Assembly: GCF_000365425.1 (NCBI RefSeq)
Contig: NZ_AQOV01000002.1
Coordinates: 62,001 to 126,000 of the forward strand
Direction: 5' to 3'
Length of the DNA stretch: 64,000 nucleotides
Source of the DNA: Methylomonas sp. MK1
Lineage (GTDB): Bacteria > Pseudomonadota > Gammaproteobacteria > Methylococcales > Methylomonadaceae
This document shows positions 25,426 to 33,697 of this stretch, piece by piece. A program made the position numbers and the translations under genes. Under the pieces are notes generated by a model. That model made no database searches. It saw only the letters and a list, made by a program, of their open reading frames with translations, and was not told the origin of the DNA. Position 1 is the first letter of the stretch. Each line of letters opens with the position of its first letter.

Positions 25426-26348
25426 TGGTATAGCTCGCGCAATATCCGGTCCGCGCCTTGCGCTAATAAATCCTCGGCCACAGCCTTGCCCAACACTTCA
25501 AAGTCGGTGAGGCTGCTTTCCGCTTCGGCCCGATATAATAAGGAACCGTCCGGGCTGCCAACTAGGCCACGCATGAACAAACGCTGGCCTTTGATTTCCG
25601 CAAAACCGGCAATCGGCACCTGGCAACCGCCGTTGAGTCGGGCATTCATCGCCCGCTCGGCGCCGACTCGGATGCTGGTGTCTTCGTCGTGCAATACCTT
25701 TAAATACTCATGAATCTCGGCGTCGTCGATCCGGCACTCGATGCCGATAGCACCTTGGCCCATCGCCGGCAAGCTTTCCGTCGGTTCCAGTTGGGCAGTG
25801 ATACGCTCGCCCATCCCCAATCGTTTCAATCCGGCGGAAGCCAAAATAATCGCATCGTATTCGCCGGCATCCAGTTTCGCCAAGCGGGTGTTGACATTGC
25901 CGCGCAGGCTGAGAATTTCCGCGTGCGGGAATTTTTCCTTGATTTGGCACTGGCGACGCAGGCTGGACGTGCCGATGCGCGCGTTAGCCGGCAGTTCGGC
26001 CAGATTGCGATATTGATTGGAAACAAAGGCGTCGGTTGGGTCTTCTCGGTCCAGGATCACCGCCAGATGCAGGCCTTCCGGAAATTCCACCGGCACGTCT
26101 TTCATGGAATGCACCGCGATATCGGCCGTGCCTTCCAGCATGCCTTGTTCCAGTTCTTTGACAAACAAACCCTTGCCGCCGACTTTCGCCAATGGCGCGT
26201 CGAGGATTTTGTCGCCGCGGGTGACCATTTTTACCAGCTCGGTTTGTAATCCCGGAAACGCCTGCTCAAGCCGCGCCGCGACATGCTCGGCCTGCCACAA
26301 GGCCAGCGGGCTTTGCCGGGTAGCGATACGAATAATTCTGTCTGCCAA
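25422..26348 (-). CDS. hemC: Porphobilinogen deaminase (hydroxymethylbilane synthase)
   Basis: HemC joins four porphobilinogen units on a dipyrromethane cofactor to make hydroxymethylbilane. The 308-residue protein has [35 protein letters not shown] and the cofactor-binding C242 in [13 protein letters not shown]. The start is TTG, well supported by AGGAG five bases upstream; no ATG fits. It is the first gene of hemC-hemD-hemX-hemY. All of the first three genes use non-ATG starts. Confidence 0.96.
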   Translation of the reverse strand: MADRIIRIATRQSPLALWQAEHVAARLEQAFPGLQTELVKMVTRGDKILDAPLAKVGGKGLFVKELEQGMLEGTADIAVHSMKDVPVEFPEGLHLAVILDREDPTDAFVSNQYRNLAELPANARIGTSSLRRQCQIKEKFPHAEILSLRGNVNTRLAKLDAGEYDAIILASAGLKRLGMGERITAQLEPTESLPAMGQGAIGIECRIDDAEIHEYLKVLHDEDTSIRVGAERAMNARLNGGCQVPIAGFAEIKGQRLFMRGLVGSPDGSLLYRAEAESSLTDFEVLGKAVAEDLLAQGADRILRELYQ

Positions 26349-26550
26349 AACTGCTCCTGCCGATTGCTGGCGGGCGTCTAAGCTGCGCCCTTTGTTGGGA
26401 ATAAATGTTCGCTATTGTAATCCGATTTGGGGGGGAAGGTGCTTAGAAGTTGTTTGCATAGATAAGTAGCAGGTAACCGGTTGCCAGGTTAAAGATTGAG
26501 ACGTAGCTATTAAGTTGAGCGAATCAAAATGTCGCCTGACATTAGAGCAC

Positions 26551-26823
26551 CTACCTAACCTCAAACACCTCAAAATGCTCGCCTGCATCATAAGTGTTAG
26601 CAATTACCTCTGAAACCTTAGCCAATATCGGCCCTTTATGGCACCAAGCCACTAGTTTTTGTAGTTCCTCCGCATGGCCGCTGGCGACGATTTCGACACT
26701 GCCGTCGGCCAGGTTTCTGACAAAACCTTTTATATTCAACTTCACGGCCTGTTTTTGGGTGTAGGCACGAAAATACACGCCTTGAACTCGGCCCTTGACG
26801 ATGATATGCAAACACTCGCTCAT
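26551..26823 (-). CDS. acyP: Acylphosphatase
   Basis: The 90-residue protein hydrolyses acyl phosphates. It shows the family pattern KGRVQGVYFRAYTQKQA (with the phosphate-binding Arg) and GFVRNLADGSVEIVASG (with the catalytic Asn). The ATG at 26823 is preferred over an upstream start at 26841: GGAGG precedes it, and its ATGA overlaps the end of the rlmL gene. Translation is therefore probably coupled to rlmL. The physiological substrate is unknown, as for most bacterial acylphosphatases. Confidence 0.93.
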   Translation of the reverse strand: MSECLHIIVKGRVQGVYFRAYTQKQAVKLNIKGFVRNLADGSVEIVASGHAEELQKLVAWCHKGPILAKVSEVIANTYDAGEHFEVFEVR

Positions 26824-29015
26824 CGAGTAATCCTCCAGCAATAATGAATTTTTTGATCGCGGGCGAAATCCTCCGGAATCGTTTTCGCGCTGATGTCTGT
26901 TATCTGCAAATCCGCCAAGGCTTGCCTGTCCAGTTTGAAGCGGCGGAAATTAGTCGAAAAATACAGCACGCCGCCCGGCGCAAGCAGGGCAACGGCACTG
27001 CGCAGCAAATGCAGATGATCGTTCTGAATATCAAAGGCTTCGTCCATTTTCTTGGAATTGGAAAAGGTCGGCGGATCGAGAAAGATCAGATCAAATTGCA
27101 GTTTGTCTTTGGCGCCGGCCTGTTCCGCCAGCCATTCCACACAATTGGCGCGCAGCAGCTTGTGATCGCCTTGAATGCCGTTCAAATCAAAATTGCGCTT
27201 GGCCCAGTCCAGATAGGTATTGGACATATCCACGGTGACACTGGATGCCGCTCCGCCGACTGCCGCATGCACGCTGGCGCTGCCGGTATAGGCAAACAGG
27301 TTTAGGAAACGTTTGCCCTTGGCTTGCTGCTGGATCAACTGGCGGATCGGCCGGTGATCCAGAAACAGGCCGGTATCCAGATAATCTTCAAAATTCACCC
27401 AAAACTTGCAGCCGCCTTCTTCGACGACATGGAAGCGGCCGGATTCGCCTTGCTTCTCGTATTGATCGGTACTTTTCTGCTTGCGGCGGATTTTTAAAAA
27501 CACCTGCTCCTTGGGTATCTCCAATACTTTGGGGATTTCCATCATCGCCCCGGCTAAACGCTGATTAGCCTTGGCCGGATCGATGGTTTTCGGCGATTCG
27601 TATTCCTGGACGTTGACCCAGGTCTGTTCGCCTTGGTAGACATCCACCGCCACCGCGTATTCCGGTAAATCCGCGTCGTACAGTCGATAGCAATTGACCT
27701 GATTTTGCTTGGCCCATTTGCCGATTTTTTTTAGATTCTTGCGTAAGCGATTGGCGAACATCTCCGCCTGATTGTCGGGTTGCTCAGTCTCGGTACGCCG
27801 GCTGATTTGCTCGATGCGTTCTTGCTGGGATTTGGCTTTGGGTTCGAAGAAGGTCTGTTCTTCGATATTAAAACGCAGCAATTTGCACTCCAGTGCGCCG
27901 TTGAACAAGGTAATCGGCTTTTGCGAACGTACGCCCAACCTAAAACCCAATTCCGGATTGCTGATGATCATCGCCACCTGCCAGCCCACAAAGCGCTGTT
28001 TCAGCACCTCTCCAAAGCGCCGATACAACTCGGAAGTTTCGGCCTCGTCGCCCAGCCGTTCGCCGTAAGGCGGGTTGCAGGCGATCAGGCCCTTGGGCCA
28101 GCTTTCCGCCGCCGTCGCATCGCCGATGTCGCGCCGTTCGATATGAATCTTGCCTGCTAAGCCGGCGTTTTCCAAGTGTTGCAAGGCTGCGACCACGGTG
28201 CGGCGGTCCTGATCGAAACCGACAATCACAGGCATTTTAGTCAAGCCAATATCGCGGCGATGCATGGCTTCGTCCAGCAGGCTTTGCCAAAGCGCGCCAT
28301 CGTGTTTTTTCCAGCCCAGAAAGCCGAAATAATCGCGCTGCAAGCCCGGCGCATAATCGGCGGCGATCATCGCGCCTTCTAACAACATGGTGCCGGAGCC
28401 GCACATCGGATCGAGCAGCGAACCGCCTTGCTCGGCGATTTTCGGCCAGCCGGCGCGCAGTAAAATGGCTGCCGCCAGGTTTTCCTTGATAGGCGCGGCA
28501 ATGTTGACGTCACGATAACCGCGTCTGTGCAAACTCTCGCCGGATAAGTCCAGACTGAGTTGCGCGGTTTCGTTGTGTAGATAAACATTGACGCGAATAC
28601 TGGGCCGGTCGGTGTCGATATTGGGCCGTTTATTAAACTTGGCGCGCATCTGATCGACGATGGCGTCCTTGACTTTCAAGGCGCCGAAATGAGTGTTGTT
28701 GATGGCCGGATTGTTTTTGCTGCTGAATGATACCGCCAGACTGTCGTCGGGCTTGATATGCTCGAACCAGTTGATTTTTTTGACGCCATCGTACAAATCT
28801 TGCTGCGATTTGACCTCGAAACTGCTCAAGGGCAGAAACACCCGGTTAGCCGTACGCGACCACAAACAAACCCGGTAAGCCAGCGCCAGGTCGCCATCGA
28901 AGGAAACGCCGGCCATTTTTTCGCGGACGTTTTGGCCGCCTAGGGCTTTGATTTCGTTGGCAAGAATACCTTCCATCGCTTTCGGCGTGGTGGCGAACAA
29001 TTGGTATTGGGTCAT
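26820..29015 (-). CDS. rlmL: Bifunctional 23S rRNA methyltransferase RlmKL (m2G2445 and m7G2069)
   Basis: The 731-residue protein has an N-terminal THUMP domain (about 45-160), a RlmL methyltransferase domain (LLDPMCGSGTMLLEGAMIAA; catalytic motif IACNPPYGERL) and a C-terminal RlmK domain (FLNLFAYTGSASVHAAVGG; LIFLDPPTFSNSKKM). The fused RlmKL form is typical of gammaproteobacteria and modifies helices 74/75 near the peptidyl-transferase centre. The length is as expected. The downstream acylphosphatase overlaps it by four bases. Confidence 0.96.
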   Translation of the reverse strand: MTQYQLFATTPKAMEGILANEIKALGGQNVREKMAGVSFDGDLALAYRVCLWSRTANRVFLPLSSFEVKSQQDLYDGVKKINWFEHIKPDDSLAVSFSSKNNPAINNTHFGALKVKDAIVDQMRAKFNKRPNIDTDRPSIRVNVYLHNETAQLSLDLSGESLHRRGYRDVNIAAPIKENLAAAILLRAGWPKIAEQGGSLLDPMCGSGTMLLEGAMIAADYAPGLQRDYFGFLGWKKHDGALWQSLLDEAMHRRDIGLTKMPVIVGFDQDRRTVVAALQHLENAGLAGKIHIERRDIGDATAAESWPKGLIACNPPYGERLGDEAETSELYRRFGEVLKQRFVGWQVAMIISNPELGFRLGVRSQKPITLFNGALECKLLRFNIEEQTFFEPKAKSQQERIEQISRRTETEQPDNQAEMFANRLRKNLKKIGKWAKQNQVNCYRLYDADLPEYAVAVDVYQGEQTWVNVQEYESPKTIDPAKANQRLAGAMMEIPKVLEIPKEQVFLKIRRKQKSTDQYEKQGESGRFHVVEEGGCKFWVNFEDYLDTGLFLDHRPIRQLIQQQAKGKRFLNLFAYTGSASVHAAVGGAASSVTVDMSNTYLDWAKRNFDLNGIQGDHKLLRANCVEWLAEQAGAKDKLQFDLIFLDPPTFSNSKKMDEAFDIQNDHLHLLRSAVALLAPGGVLYFSTNFRRFKLDRQALADLQITDISAKTIPEDFARDQKIHYCWRITR

Positions 29016-29439
29016 GGTCTACGGGCTGGGTACGGAATGGCTCGCTAGGATACTAAAATGTGCTGCTACTGCGGCGGATATTTTTATAGCAAAATTGCAA
29101 ACAACGGCTCCGTTCTCCATCGTTCGCCCGTTCTACTGAAGGCTATGCCGGTAACGACTTGAGTGGGGTAATAACAAAATCAGTCTTGCGCCAATCGGGA
29201 GCGCTATGCACCACTCCGGTTCGTGGGTAGTTCTGAGTATCGACCACCTTGGCGCCTGCGTTTTGCGCAAGCAAGGCAGATAGCTAAACCAATCATTCGT
29301 TGTCGAAGCGTTTTACAATCGATTCGGCAAGCGCGCGCGTTGAAATGCTAAAGATTTGAGGCGGATAGCAAAACGCGTAGTGGCCGATTTATTGCTTGAT
29401 AAGCATTAATGTTCTACAACTCTGAAGACGGCCCTGGCT
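29016..29439. other. Intergenic region between divergent rlmL and cheD, with a possible gene remnant
   Basis: The region has no full-length gene. On the minus strand, 29143-29283 reads as 46 open codons between two in-frame TAG stops, including AGAKVVDTQNYPRTGVVH and WRKTDFVITPLKSLPA, which look protein-like. It may be the tail of a lost gene; no family was recognised. The rlmL and cheD promoters should also lie here. Confidence 0.3.
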
Positions 29440-30015
29440 ATGCATCCGCAAAAATACTCCGAAACCTACTACGACCCGCACCAACGCATCCGCGCCTGCA
29501 AAATCACTCCCGGCGAATATTGTGTTACCGATTCCGGCGAGCTTATTGTTACCGTGCTGGGGTCCTGCGTGATTGCCTGTATTCGCGATTGGCGGCGGGG
29601 CATAGGCGGGATGTATCAATTCATGGTGGTGAACGTCAACGAAGACCAGCCGCTCAACCAACGCATGGAGAACATGGCTAGTGCCGGTATGGATAATTTC
29701 ATCAACCATCTGGTCGACATGGGAGCAGAAGAGAGCGAGCTGGAAGCCAAGGTATTCGGCGGCGGCAACATACTTAACGGCATGCAGCGCAACAATGTCG
29801 GCGCTCGTAGTGCTCAGTTTTTACGCAGTTACCTGGCCGGCCGGAACATTCCGGTCCTCGCTGACGACATGCTCGGTATCTATCCCCGCAAGGTGTATTT
29901 CTTTCCGGAAACCGGGGAAGTGTTGGTGAAAAAACTCAAGGATATAAAAAACGAAACTATCTTGCAGCGGGAGCAGGAATATTCCCATAGGCTGTTTGCT
30001 AGGGTGTTGGCGTAG
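29440..30015 (+). CDS. cheD: CheD-family chemoreceptor glutamine deamidase, catalytic His replaced
   Basis: CheD proteins deamidate glutamines of chemoreceptors, and some bind CheC or phospho-CheY. The 191-residue protein has the nucleophile region IVTVLGSCVIACIRD (C43) and the later GNILNGMQRNNVGARS. Where the family reads GGMNHFML, this gene encodes GGMYQFMV: Q60 replaces the catalytic His, at exactly the Cys+17 spacing of Thermotoga CheD C27/H44. This is a real codon (TAT CAA), not a frame error. Deamidase activity may be lost while binding functions remain. No other chemotaxis gene is in the window. A multi-hairpin repeat starts 14 bases after the stop. Confidence 0.88.
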   Translation: MHPQKYSETYYDPHQRIRACKITPGEYCVTDSGELIVTVLGSCVIACIRDWRRGIGGMYQFMVVNVNEDQPLNQRMENMASAGMDNFINHLVDMGAEESELEAKVFGGGNILNGMQRNNVGARSAQFLRSYLAGRNIPVLADDMLGIYPRKVYFFPETGEVLVKKLKDIKNETILQREQEYSHRLFARVLA

Positions 30016-30028
30016 GGTTTTGTTGTTG

Positions 30029-30286
30029 TGTCGCTGGCGCGACGGCTATTTTAATGTCGGTTCTCGCACCGACAGGCGAGATACTTTTCTTTGCTTGTCC
30101 AAAGAAAAGTATCCAAAAGAAAAGACACCCGGACGCCGCTTATTTCCTGCGCTCCGAAGCTTTCGACGGGGGTTGCCGAAAGGGGCTTCCTGCCCCTTCG
30201 GAAACGCGCCGCATCCCTGCGGCGCCCCTACGGGCTATTCCCGCCAAAAGCTCCGGTGCTCGGCGCGGCATACGGGAGAAACCCAC
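30029..30286 (+). repeat. Multi-hairpin repeat, copy 1 (directly downstream of cheD)
   Basis: A chain of hairpins makes up this ~258-base element: GTCGC/GCGAC (30030-30043), TGTCGG/CCGACA (30055-30074), a 14-bp stem GATACTTTTCTTTG/CAAAGAAAAGTATC (30080-30113), a stem around AGGGGC/GCCCCT (30172-30205), GCGCCGCA/TGCGGCGC (30206-30225) and CGGG/CCCG (30231-30243). A second copy lies inverted at 31534-31793. Both copies begin just past the stop of the gene they follow. Short open frames within it are judged non-coding. It may end or stabilise transcripts, or be a non-autonomous mobile element. Confidence 0.8.
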
Positions 30287-30425
30287 TGGCAAGCTCGAAT
30301 GTTTTGACAATACTTTTGGATTTGGTGGAGTGGCTCCGAATAGCCAAGCGTATTTTCGGAGGAAGGAAGAATATTCCAAGCATTCTTTGGCAAGGCATAT
30401 GCCAGATAGATTTTATTCAGCACGC

Positions 30426-30469
30426 GTCCGATTACGCTACGCTAATCGGACCTACTGTGCTCACAGTAG
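30426..30469. repeat. Two tandem palindromes of REP type
   Basis: GTCCGATTA and TAATCGGAC (30426-30434 / 30443-30451) enclose CGCTACGC. The next base starts a second perfect hairpin, CTACTGTG CT CACAGTAG (30452-30469). The ATTACGCTNCGCTAAT core is common among proteobacterial REP sequences (from memory). The pair lies between repeat copy 1 and the broken AT-rich gene. Confidence 0.6.
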
Positions 30470-30505
30470 AGCGACCGAAGGGAGCGAATCCTGTGAAGCT
30501 GATTG

Positions 30506-31342
30506 TTAGGCCATTCTAGAATTAGCGAAGTCACATGCAATTCCTGACCATATTTCAATTATCTGTTTAATTTTCTCATCTATGCCTATCTCTATTGGAA
30601 TTACTGAAATGAAATCCCTTATTGAGAGTGACAAATACAGTGATGAGTACTGGATTACGATATTCATTAGCCTCAAGCTATCTTCCTCCCCCGCCCGAAA
30701 ACCCATAAGCTGTTGTATCGAGAAAGGGTGTGAATGGACGTAGCTCGATAAAAACATAAATACATTTTTGTAATAATCTTTATCAATTTTAGCTAGCTCG
30801 GATATTTCCGAATTGGTTAACAATATTGCTTCCTTAGCATTTCTAATATTCTTCTTGGCTTCTTCATTTAGTTTTTGATACTCATCATGATTAATTATCT
30901 GTTCTTTCAGTTTATCAATATGCTCTTCAATTCTTGGAATTTCGGGATTCTGAGAGCCGATAAGTTCTAGCTTTTTTCTTCATCGCTTTTCAGCGTGATA
31001 ATCCCAAACAAGCCACCGAAACTCATTACCTTTTTTGCCTGGGTCATCTATTGCCACGTAGTATAGAGTGTAATATGTGTCTACCAGCGATCTAGCTAGA
31101 ACGGCTATTGAAGAAATATCCCAAAGCTCTTGCTCTGGAGCGACTTCCCCCGCGGGCGCTTTTGGTAAGAGCACGAATATAGCCCTTGCATGAGATACAA
31201 GTTTTGCAAAAAGTCTCGATCCAATTTCTAGATCTTGGGTTTCTACTTGTATGCCGCTGGTTGCCATAGATATTGAGAATCCCGCATGAATTAGCTCTTT
31301 GAATTCCCAATATGACTCTTTGTATTTCTCTTCCATAATCAT
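30506..31342 (-). pseudogene. Hypothetical protein broken by one in-frame TGA
   Basis: One reading frame of 279 codons runs from ATG at 31342 to the stop at 30506 and is interrupted only by TGA at 30982-30980 (context CGA TGA AGA, protein DYHAEKR*RKKLELIGSQNP). The first part has 120 residues; the second continues in the same frame with a charged helical stretch (EEHIDKLKEQIINHDEYQ) and KDYYKNVFMFLSSYVHSHPF. Family members of similar build read through this point without a stop, as far as I recall. No known domain was recognised; an all-helical HEPN-like fold is possible. Base composition is clearly AT-richer than its neighbours, suggesting transfer. GTTAGGCC/GGCCTAAC at its two edges resemble integron core sites. 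Confidence 0.7.
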
Positions 31343-31533
31343 GACTTCAGTGGCCTAACAAGTGATTAGATAGTTTCTGTATATCTCCCAGAATTGGTAT
31401 ATATACATGTTATGTCAATTCAGGGGGAAGTCTAGCTGGAAAAAGGATTCAGATTTTGTTCAAGCGAAAAACAATGTTCGAGCATGCTTAAGGACGAAGC
31501 TCGACGCACGTTGGTTTGATCTTGGATTATGGG
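31343..31533. other. AT-rich spacer between the broken gene and repeat copy 2
   Basis: It starts next to the GGCCTAAC edge (31353-31360) and includes CCAGAATTGGTATATATACA. GAATTG and CAATTC form a wide inverted pair around the TATATATA stretch. No coding frame is convincing. It probably contains the promoter of the broken gene or a degenerate cassette recombination site. Confidence 0.35.
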
Positions 31534-31793
31534 GTGGGTTTACCCCGTATGCCGCGCCGAGCACCGGAGCTTTTGGCGGGAATAGCCCGCAGGGGCGCCG
31601 CAGGGATGCGGCGCGTTGACGAAGGGGCAGGAAGCCCCTTTCGTCAACCCCCGTCGAAAGCTTTGGAGCGCAGGGAATAAGCGGCGTTCGGGCCGCCTTT
31701 TCTTTGGACACTTTCTTTTGGCGGAGCAAAAGAAAGTATCTCGGCTGTCGGTCCGAGAACCGACATTAAATCAAACCGTCGCGCCAGCGACAC
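31534..31793 (-). repeat. Multi-hairpin repeat, copy 2 (inverted; directly downstream of the FKBP gene)
   Basis: This is the reverse-oriented relative of 30029-30286, with the same order of hairpins. The 14-bp stem here is GACACTTTCTTTTG (31707-31720) with CAAAAGAAAGTATC (31727-31740). It differs from copy 1 at paired positions that still pair. The second long stem is GTTGACGAAGGGGC (31615-31628) with GCCCCTTTCGTCAAC (31634-31648), and GCGCCGCA/TGCGGCGC (31595-31614) is unchanged. It ends 57 bases from the FKBP stop. Confidence 0.8.
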
Positions 31794-31849
31794 CTCAAAT
31801 AAAGTCTTAAATCAGCAAGCAAACCATTAGCTAAAAAGACAAAACAAAC

Positions 31850-32335
31850 TCAGTTGACCTTAATCAACTCAACATCAAAAATCAGCGCCGCATTAGGCCC
31901 AATATCCCGCCCGGCACCACGCTCACCATAAGCTAGGTTAGAAGGAATAAAGAAGCGGTATTTCGCGCCTTCTTTCATCAATTGCACGCCTTCGGTCCAG
32001 CCCGCGATAACACGGTTCAATGGGAAAGTGGCTGGCTCGCCGCGGCCGTAGGAGCTGTCGAATTCCTTGCCGTCGATGGTGGTGCCTTTGTAATGGACAG
32101 TGACGTTGTCGGTGGCTTTGGGTTGCGCGCCGGTGCCTTCGGTGAAGACCAGATATTGCAGACCGCTGGCGGTGGTTACCACGCCGGCGGTTTTGGCGTT
32201 TTCGGCCAGAAATTTTTCCCCGGCGGCTTTATTTTCAGCGGGGGTTGGGGCATTGGCGTTGGCCAGTGAGAACATAGCAAATCCTGTAATAAATGCGATT
32301 AAAATGGCGATAACACGTTGTTTCGTGGATTTCAT
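31850..32335 (-). CDS. FKBP-type peptidyl-prolyl cis-trans isomerase, exported
   Basis: The 161-residue protein has a signal peptide (VIAILIAFITGFAMFSLANA), a short helical segment (TPAENKAAGEKFLAENAK) and an FKBP domain with VTVHYKGTTIDGKEFDSSY, NRVIAGWTEGVQLMKEGAK and IPSNLAYGERGAG. It matches short FkpA/FklB/Mip-like periplasmic foldases but lacks the long dimerisation helices of Mip. It helps fold periplasmic or outer-membrane proteins. It is convergent with cheD across the repeat-bounded island. Confidence 0.93.
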   Translation of the reverse strand: MKSTKQRVIAILIAFITGFAMFSLANANAPTPAENKAAGEKFLAENAKTAGVVTTASGLQYLVFTEGTGAQPKATDNVTVHYKGTTIDGKEFDSSYGRGEPATFPLNRVIAGWTEGVQLMKEGAKYRFFIPSNLAYGERGAGRDIGPNAALIFDVELIKVN

Positions 32336-32371
32336 GAAAACTCCCGTTAGATGATTGGGGCGGCTAGTTTA

Positions 32372-32962
32372 TCAGTTTTTTTGTTCCAGCTCCTGTCGGC
32401 AGCTTGCCTGCTGGGCGTCGTAACGCAAGGCGCGCTGATGGACTTTTTGCGCGGTGTTCATTAACCATTGCTTGGATAAAAAGCTGTTGCGCTGATAGCC
32501 GCCTAAGCCTTCGTGATAGGTTAAATACAGATTGGTAGTATCGGAAGTGGGGATGCCTAGTTTGCGGTTGCTGGTCGCGCAATACCAGGCTACAAAATCG
32601 CAGCTGTCGGCAAAATCCTCTCTATCGGCCCAGCCGTTGCCGGCTTTTTGCTGATAGTCCGCCCAGGTTTCGTCCTTGGCTTGCGGATAGCCGTAAGCGC
32701 TGCTGGCACGAAACCAGGGGATAAACCCTAAAATCAACGGCCTTGGCGGTTGGGCGTCGGCGACGAAGCTGGATTCTTGGTTAATGATGGCCATTTGCAC
32801 CGCGATGGGTACGCCCCAGCGCCGCGCAGAGCTTAAGGTTGCTTGATACCAGTCGTCTTTTTCCCGGAAAATTTGACAGATATTTTCCGGGTTTTTCGGC
32901 GGCATGGTTGTACACGCCGATAAAACGGCTAGACTAGCGAGAAAAATTATTCTGCTTTTCAT
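32372..32962 (-). CDS. Lipoprotein with transglycosylase SLT-like domain
   Basis: The protein has 196 residues when started at ATG 32962, which gives a clear lipoprotein signal (MKSRIIFLASLAVLSACTTM, lipobox LSAC). A longer frame to 33106 would overlap the divergent PilZ gene and hide the signal. The domain has WGVPIAVQMAIINQESSF, where the Glu fits the catalytic position of family 23 lytic transglycosylases, plus SAYGYPQAKDETW and NLYLTYHEGLGGYQ. It probably trims peptidoglycan from the inner face of the outer membrane; activity is inferred. It is divergent from the PilZ gene. Confidence 0.85.
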   Translation of the reverse strand: MKSRIIFLASLAVLSACTTMPPKNPENICQIFREKDDWYQATLSSARRWGVPIAVQMAIINQESSFVADAQPPRPLILGFIPWFRASSAYGYPQAKDETWADYQQKAGNGWADREDFADSCDFVAWYCATSNRKLGIPTSDTTNLYLTYHEGLGGYQRNSFLSKQWLMNTAQKVHQRALRYDAQQASCRQELEQKN

Positions 32963-33028
32963 ATCCCAATAAATTAGATTGCTAAAAGGACTTACCTTTC
33001 GAAAGCCCTGCCAAACAGAAGGATTATT

Positions 33029-33661
33029 ATGCCAACGACCGAAAAACGCGCCTATCGCAAAAATCTGGCTAGCCAAGGATTGCTGTATCTGGGCTTTGAA
33101 GAACACGAGATTTGGGTCGTGAATCTGTCGCTGTCCGGCTTGCTGGCCGTGCTAAAGGTCGAGCCGCAGGTCAACGGCATAAAAGACATTTTTAATGCTT
33201 TGCAAGTTTCGCCGATAGTCGATTTTTATCTGCCGAGCATGCGCTTGGCCGGCGAGGCGGAAATGGTGCGCGCCGAGGCTGCCGAAGACGGATTTGAAAT
33301 TGCCATCGAGTTTCGCAACCTGTCTTACGATACCGATAATTTGTTATATAGTCGCCGCGCCTACCGCAAAAATATGACCGCGCCCGGCCATATCGTTTTC
33401 AACGATACCGACTATGCGTTCAACACCGAAAATGTCTCGGTGGACGGCTTGATGATACGCATGTTGGGCAGAGTTGAAGTGCCGGACGCTACGGTGGCCA
33501 GATTCGACTATAAGCATTTGAATCTGGAAGGCGAGGTGAAAGTGGTCTGGATCGATCACGACGATATTTCCACGTTGATGGGTCTGCAATACCTGCATAT
33601 GCAGCGCGACTACATCAAGGGGATTCCTAACTTCAGCCACCCGCCGCTGGAAGCAGGCTAA
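33029..33661 (+). CDS. Protein with two PilZ-like domains
   Basis: The 210-residue protein contains two similar halves. Half one has EKRAYRKN and VNLSLSGLLA; half two has SRRAYRKNMTAPG and ENVSVDGLMIRM. The RxxxR and (D/N)xSxxG pairs are the cyclic-di-GMP contacts of PilZ domains. The second set is complete, and the first has Lys at the leading Arg position. It may respond to cyclic-di-GMP, as produced or removed by enzymes such as the HD-GYP protein elsewhere in the window. The ATG is preceded by AAGGA. It is a single gene, divergent from the lipoprotein and convergent with ybiB. Confidence 0.78.
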   Translation: MPTTEKRAYRKNLASQGLLYLGFEEHEIWVVNLSLSGLLAVLKVEPQVNGIKDIFNALQVSPIVDFYLPSMRLAGEAEMVRAEAAEDGFEIAIEFRNLSYDTDNLLYSRRAYRKNMTAPGHIVFNDTDYAFNTENVSVDGLMIRMLGRVEVPDATVARFDYKHLNLEGEVKVVWIDHDDISTLMGLQYLHMQRDYIKGIPNFSHPPLEAG

Positions 33662-33697
33662 ACTATTTCACTTTCTAAACCGCGGTTGTCCTGAGAT

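Noticed and set aside
30300..30511. Complete attC site after the broken gene
   Set aside because: Only the inner core GCCTAAC is present; no distal GTTRRRY core was found within about 200 bases, so only a truncated or chance site can be claimed.
30054..30519. Overlapping open frames of 142-151 residues on the plus strand
   Set aside because: They run through the multi-hairpin repeat and the tandem palindromes; no plausible protein.
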